Positions 6,916 through 9,216 of a stretch of DNA of 9,216 nucleotides are shown piece after piece. A program made the position numbers and the translations under genes. Position 1 is the first letter of the stretch, and the number at the start of each line of letters is the position of its first letter. The stretch comes from Alphaproteobacteria bacterium (GTDB lineage: Bacteria; Pseudomonadota; Alphaproteobacteria; ATCC43930; CGMCC-115725): NCBI GenBank assembly GCA_005884825.1, contig VAZT01000208.1:1-9216 (forward strand). Direction: 5' to 3'. The notes beneath the pieces were generated by a model. It was not told the DNA's origin. It searched no databases and saw nothing but the letters and a program-made list of their open reading frames with translations.

Positions 6916-7372
6916 CTATGATCGCTTGGCGGTCTGCGCCCGTTTTATCGCCTGCACCACCGCCGGGCGGTGGCTCTCCACCGCCCATCCTGCCGCGTCA
7001 CGGCCGGTAAAATCAGTCTTGGTGACGCTGGCGCCCTTGGCGATCAGAGCCATTACAACCTCGATATTACCGCGATTGGCGGCCATCATCAGCGGTGTCA
7101 TGCCGTTCTTGTTCTCCGCGTCGACCGGGGCGCCGACATCGAGGAGGAGTTTTGCCGCCTCGACCTGATTGCTGTCGGCGGCCAGGTGCAGCGGCGTGTT
7201 GCCGAGCTTGTCCTTGGCATCGAGCTTGGCGCGGGCCTTAATCAGGAGTGCAATGACGCGCCACGTTCTCCCAATACCCCCCGAAAATGTTGACATCGGC
7301 ATGCGCCGCCGGACCGAGCACAGGAGTACCGAGCGCGGCCACCATGAGTATGGCGCTCAGGCGAGTTTTCAT
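6916..7372 (-). pseudogene. Secreted ankyrin-repeat protein, frameshifted near its mature N-terminus
   Basis: Translation starts at ATG 7370-7372 with AGGAGG 5 bases upstream. The first frame gives a signal peptide (MKTRLSAILMVAALG..., likely cleaved after AHA at residue 25) and then DVNIFGGYWENVAR before a premature stop at 7238. The ankyrin repeats are in the next frame: VIALLIKARAKLDAKD, then GNTPLHLAA...VEAAKLLLDVGAPVDAEN, then GMTPLMMAANRGNIEVVMALIAKGASV, then a weak final repeat ending at 6916. Joining them needs one surplus base or a loss of 3n+2 bases. Two candidate sites are a run of six G near 7285 and the GTGGCGCG stretch near 7258-7266, where an 11- or 14-base loss would restore an ENVARGD-like first repeat. 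Intact relatives are small periplasmic proteins with about four repeats whose partner is generally unknown. The start overlaps the cobK stop as ATGA. A start at 7302, in the repeat frame, would lack both a signal peptide and a ribosome binding site. Confidence 0.78.
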
Positions 7373-8148
7373 GAGACCCTCCTTGCCTCGGAAAGGCGGT
7401 AGGAGCTGGCGAGCCAGTCGAGCGCCGCCGCCACGCTGTCCACCGCTTCGCCGGGCTCGGGCGGCGGCCGCCGAACCATGATGACGGGGAGACAACGCTC
7501 CCGGGCTGCGATAATTTTTGCCTCGGTCGCGCGGCCGCCACTTGCCTTGCAAACGAGCACATCAATCGCGTGCCGCTCGATATGGCTGTGCTCTTCCGCG
7601 ACGGAAAACGGCCCGCGTCCCACGATCACCTCGTAGGACCGCAACGGCAGGGGATGGCGCGGCGGATCCACGAGGCGTACCAGATAGTGGGCTGCGCTCG
7701 CGCCGCTGAAGGCGGCAATCTCACTCGAACCGACCGTCAGCCAAGCGCGTCGCCCTACTCGGCCGACGATCGCGGCAGCAGAAGGCACACCATGGATCTC
7801 GATCCAGCGGTCGAGCGGATGACGGCGCCACGGGGGGCGGCGCAACACCAGTCGGGGGACATTCGCCTGCTCGCAAGCCAGGCGTGCAGCCGCCGAGATT
7901 CGGGTGGCGAACGGGTGGGTGGCATCGATCAGCCGTCCAATGCCGTGCTCGGTCAAATAGTCGGCAAGACCGGTCGCGCCGCCAAAGCCGCCGGCTCGGA
8001 TCAGGCCTGCCACAGGGCGCGGGCGTTCGGTCCGCCCGGCCAGCGATGTTGTGACATCCAGCGCATCACCAAACCGTGCTACAACGGCGCGAGCGAGTTC
8101 CGCTGCCTCGCCGGTCCCTCCCAGGATCAAAAGCCGTTCTGTCGTCAT
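7369..8148 (-). CDS. cobK: Precorrin-6A / cobalt-precorrin-6A reductase
   Basis: A complete 259-residue CobK/CbiJ-family protein of normal length. It reduces (cobalt-)precorrin-6A to the 6B form with NAD(P)H during corrin-ring synthesis in the cytoplasm. Family motifs in order: LLILGGTGEA nucleotide-binding loop (6-15), RAGGFGGATGLADYL (51-65), DATHPFA (75-81), RRPPW (103-107), TVGSSEIAAF (138-147), SYEVIVGRGPF (171-181), KASGGRATEAKIIAAR (201-216) and PVIMVRRP (221-228). The ATG start overlaps the cbiD stop as ATGA (8145-8148), and its own stop overlaps the ankyrin start as ATGA (7369-7372), so translation is probably coupled along the operon. Its substrate is the product of the CbiD step just upstream. 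An open frame continues upstream of 8148 into cbiD antiphase to position 9198, but this is a shadow. The family call is near certain; whether the natural substrate carries cobalt cannot be read from the sequence. Confidence 0.94.
   Translation of the reverse strand: MTTERLLILGGTGEAAELARAVVARFGDALDVTTSLAGRTERPRPVAGLIRAGGFGGATGLADYLTEHGIGRLIDATHPFATRISAAARLACEQANVPRLVLRRPPWRRHPLDRWIEIHGVPSAAAIVGRVGRRAWLTVGSSEIAAFSGASAAHYLVRLVDPPRHPLPLRSYEVIVGRGPFSVAEEHSHIERHAIDVLVCKASGGRATEAKIIAARERCLPVIMVRRPPPEPGEAVDSVAAALDWLASSYRLSEARRVS
7377..7384 (-). promoter_or_regulatory. Shine-Dalgarno site of the ankyrin gene
   Basis: On the minus strand, AAGGAGGG ends 4 bases (AGGAGG 5 bases) before the ATG at 7372. 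It lies in the last codons of cobK. It shows that the true start is the signal-peptide ATG rather than the downstream ATG in the ankyrin-repeat frame, which supports calling the gene frameshifted. Confidence 0.75.
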
Positions 8149-9216
8149 GCGCCGACCCGCGCAAGGAAGCTGCCTTGGCGGTCCACGATCGCAACTTCGA
8201 CGGCGGTGTTGCCGCACATCGTCGCCAATGCCACCTCGCGCGCTCGCCCCGCTATGGCACAGGCCAGTCTTGCCCGCAATTCGCCGGCGACGCCGAGGAT
8301 TTCGGCCGCTCCGTTGGCAGTGCGCGCGGTCGCCAGAATCGCCGGCTCGGCGCCGAGTTCGCGAAGCATTCCGGCAAGCCAGGCGGTGTCTACCCGGCTT
8401 CTCGCCGAATGCAGATCGAGATGTCCGGCGGCGAGCTTGGCGAGCTTGGCAAAGCCGCCGGCAATCGTCAGCCGTTCGACCGGGTGACGACGCAAATACT
8501 TCAATGTTCCGCCGACGAAATCGCCCATATCGATCAAGGCGTGATCGGGCAAACCGTAGAGGCGTTGAACGGCGCGCTCCGAGGTCGCTCCGGTCGCCGC
8601 CGCAATGTGGTCGAGGCCAGCGGCGCGAGCGACATCGATCCCGCGGTGAATGGAGTGGATCCACGATGCGCACGAGTAGGGGACGACAATACCGGTCGTG
8701 CCGAGGATCGAGAGCCCACCGACAATCCCGAGCCGCGCGTTCATTGTCTTCTCGGCAAGACGGCCGCCACCTGGGATCGTGATCTTCACAGTGACGTCCG
8801 GCGGAGGTACGCCAATTTCCGCGGCCGCCTCGATAAGCACGTCGCGGATCAGCGCACGCGGTGCGGGATTGATCGCCGGCTCGCCGACCGCAAGCGAAAG
8901 ACCGGCCCGAGTCACCGTGCCCACGCCTTCCCCTGCTGCGAATCCGATGCCCGAGCCGGGCGCAGTCCATGCGGTTTCGGCGATAATCAGCGCGCCATGC
9001 GTGATGTCGGGGTCGTCGCCGGCATCCTTGACGACACCGGCGCGGGCGCCGATACCGCTCAGTTCCGCCAGGGCCAGTGGAAAGGCCGCCGAGCCGCCGC
9101 GCGGCAACCGGATCGCGACGGGATCGGGGAAGCGGCCAGTGAGCATCGCGCTGAAAGCAGCCCGAGAAGCCGCGGCAGCGCAGGCGCCAGTCGTCCAACC
9201 TCGGCGCAGCGGTGGG
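8145..9216 (-). CDS. cbiD: Cobalt-precorrin-5B C1-methyltransferase, start beyond the window
   Basis: CbiD uses SAM to methylate C1 of (cobalt-)precorrin-5B, giving (cobalt-)precorrin-6A, the substrate of the CobK encoded next. The frame stays open to the window edge, where PPLRRGWTTGACAAAA is visible (visible residues 1-16). This GWTTGxCAAAA box lies near the very N-terminus of the family, so only a few residues are missing. The ATG at 9146 is internal and would remove this box. Further family motifs are GRFPDPV, THGALIIAETAW, GEGVGTVTRAGL, GEPAINPAPR, KITIPGGGRLAEKTMNARLGIVGG with the following SILGTTGIVVPYSCASW, and HLDLHSARSRVD. About 356 residues are seen, as expected for a full-length protein. 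CbiD belongs to the anaerobic naming scheme but also replaces CobF in many alphaproteobacteria. It is the first visible gene of a minus-strand operon with cobK and the ankyrin gene; its promoter is outside the window. Confidence 0.95.
   Translation of the reverse strand, partial: PPLRRGWTTGACAAAASRAAFSAMLTGRFPDPVAIRLPRGGSAAFPLALAELSGIGARAGVVKDAGDDPDITHGALIIAETAWTAPGSGIGFAAGEGVGTVTRAGLSLAVGEPAINPAPRALIRDVLIEAAAEIGVPPPDVTVKITIPGGGRLAEKTMNARLGIVGGLSILGTTGIVVPYSCASWIHSIHRGIDVARAAGLDHIAAATGATSERAVQRLYGLPDHALIDMGDFVGGTLKYLRRHPVERLTIAGGFAKLAKLAAGHLDLHSARSRVDTAWLAGMLRELGAEPAILATARTANGAAEILGVAGELRARLACAIAGRAREVALATMCGNTAVEVAIVDRQGSFLARVGA

Noticed and set aside
6957..6973. Strong GC palindrome (CCACCGCC G GGCGGTGG) as terminator between the methyltransferase and ankyrin genes
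   Set aside because: It has a one-base loop, lies inside ankyrin codons, and no T-run follows on either strand. Chance in GC-rich coding DNA is more likely.
6916..7302. Ankyrin gene starting at the in-frame ATG 7302
   Set aside because: It lacks a ribosome binding site and signal peptide, while ATG 7372 has AGGAGG and an ATGA overlap with cobK. The 7302 frame start is an artefact of the frameshift.
8149..9198. Extension of the cobK frame upstream to 9198 as a long fusion protein
   Set aside because: This stretch is antiphase to cbiD and is an Arg-rich shadow without motifs. The CobK family start matches ATG 8148 at the ATGA overlap.

Overview
The window looks like a chromosomal segment of a high-GC alphaproteobacterium, most likely Hyphomicrobiales (Bradyrhizobium / Rhodopseudomonas / Xanthobacteraceae-like). 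This is inferred from codon use (strong G/C third positions in the clear housekeeping genes), from the pairing of CbiD with CobK, and from the flavour of the SDR and membrane-protein families. No sequence search was possible, so the taxonomic call is an inference.

Layout. (1) Positions 1-726, plus strand: the 3' part of a TrmJ-type tRNA 2'-O-methyltransferase. It overlaps by 20 bp (2) an SDR oxidoreductase gene (707-1292) that is broken by an internal out-of-frame deletion near 1192. Because of this deletion the SDR frame runs open into (3) a polytopic membrane protein (about 1289-2908), giving one continuous 733-codon frame that should not be read as a single native enzyme. (4) Convergent to it, on the minus strand, lies a second polytopic membrane protein (2820-4679). 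It sits 16 bp downstream of (5) a GT9 (heptosyltransferase-family) glycosyltransferase with an unusual ~194-residue N-terminal extension (4696-6210). (6) Divergent from the GT9 gene is a small class I SAM methyltransferase (6244-6903, plus). (7) The right third is a minus-strand operon: cbiD (cut by the window end, its start lies beyond 9216), cobK, then a secreted ankyrin-repeat protein gene broken by a frameshift. The two junctions in this operon are ATGA stop/start overlaps.

How the parts work together. CbiD and CobK carry out consecutive steps of cobalamin corrin-ring synthesis (C1 methylation with ring-contraction chemistry giving (cobalt-)precorrin-6A, then reduction to 6B). The GT9 protein, the methyltransferase and the two many-pass membrane proteins form a plausible surface-glycan or lipid-glycosylation neighbourhood, but neither membrane protein can be assigned a reaction. 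There is no gene-free stretch over 300 bases, and I saw no RNA gene, mobile element, CRISPR array or convincing terminator.

The main points for a second look are two decayed genes (SDR and ankyrin), the SDR/membrane-protein reading-frame fusion, the extended GT9, and a rare-codon tail where the two convergent membrane-protein genes overlap. No clear new system is evident; the GT9 / membrane-protein / methyltransferase group is the least understood part.
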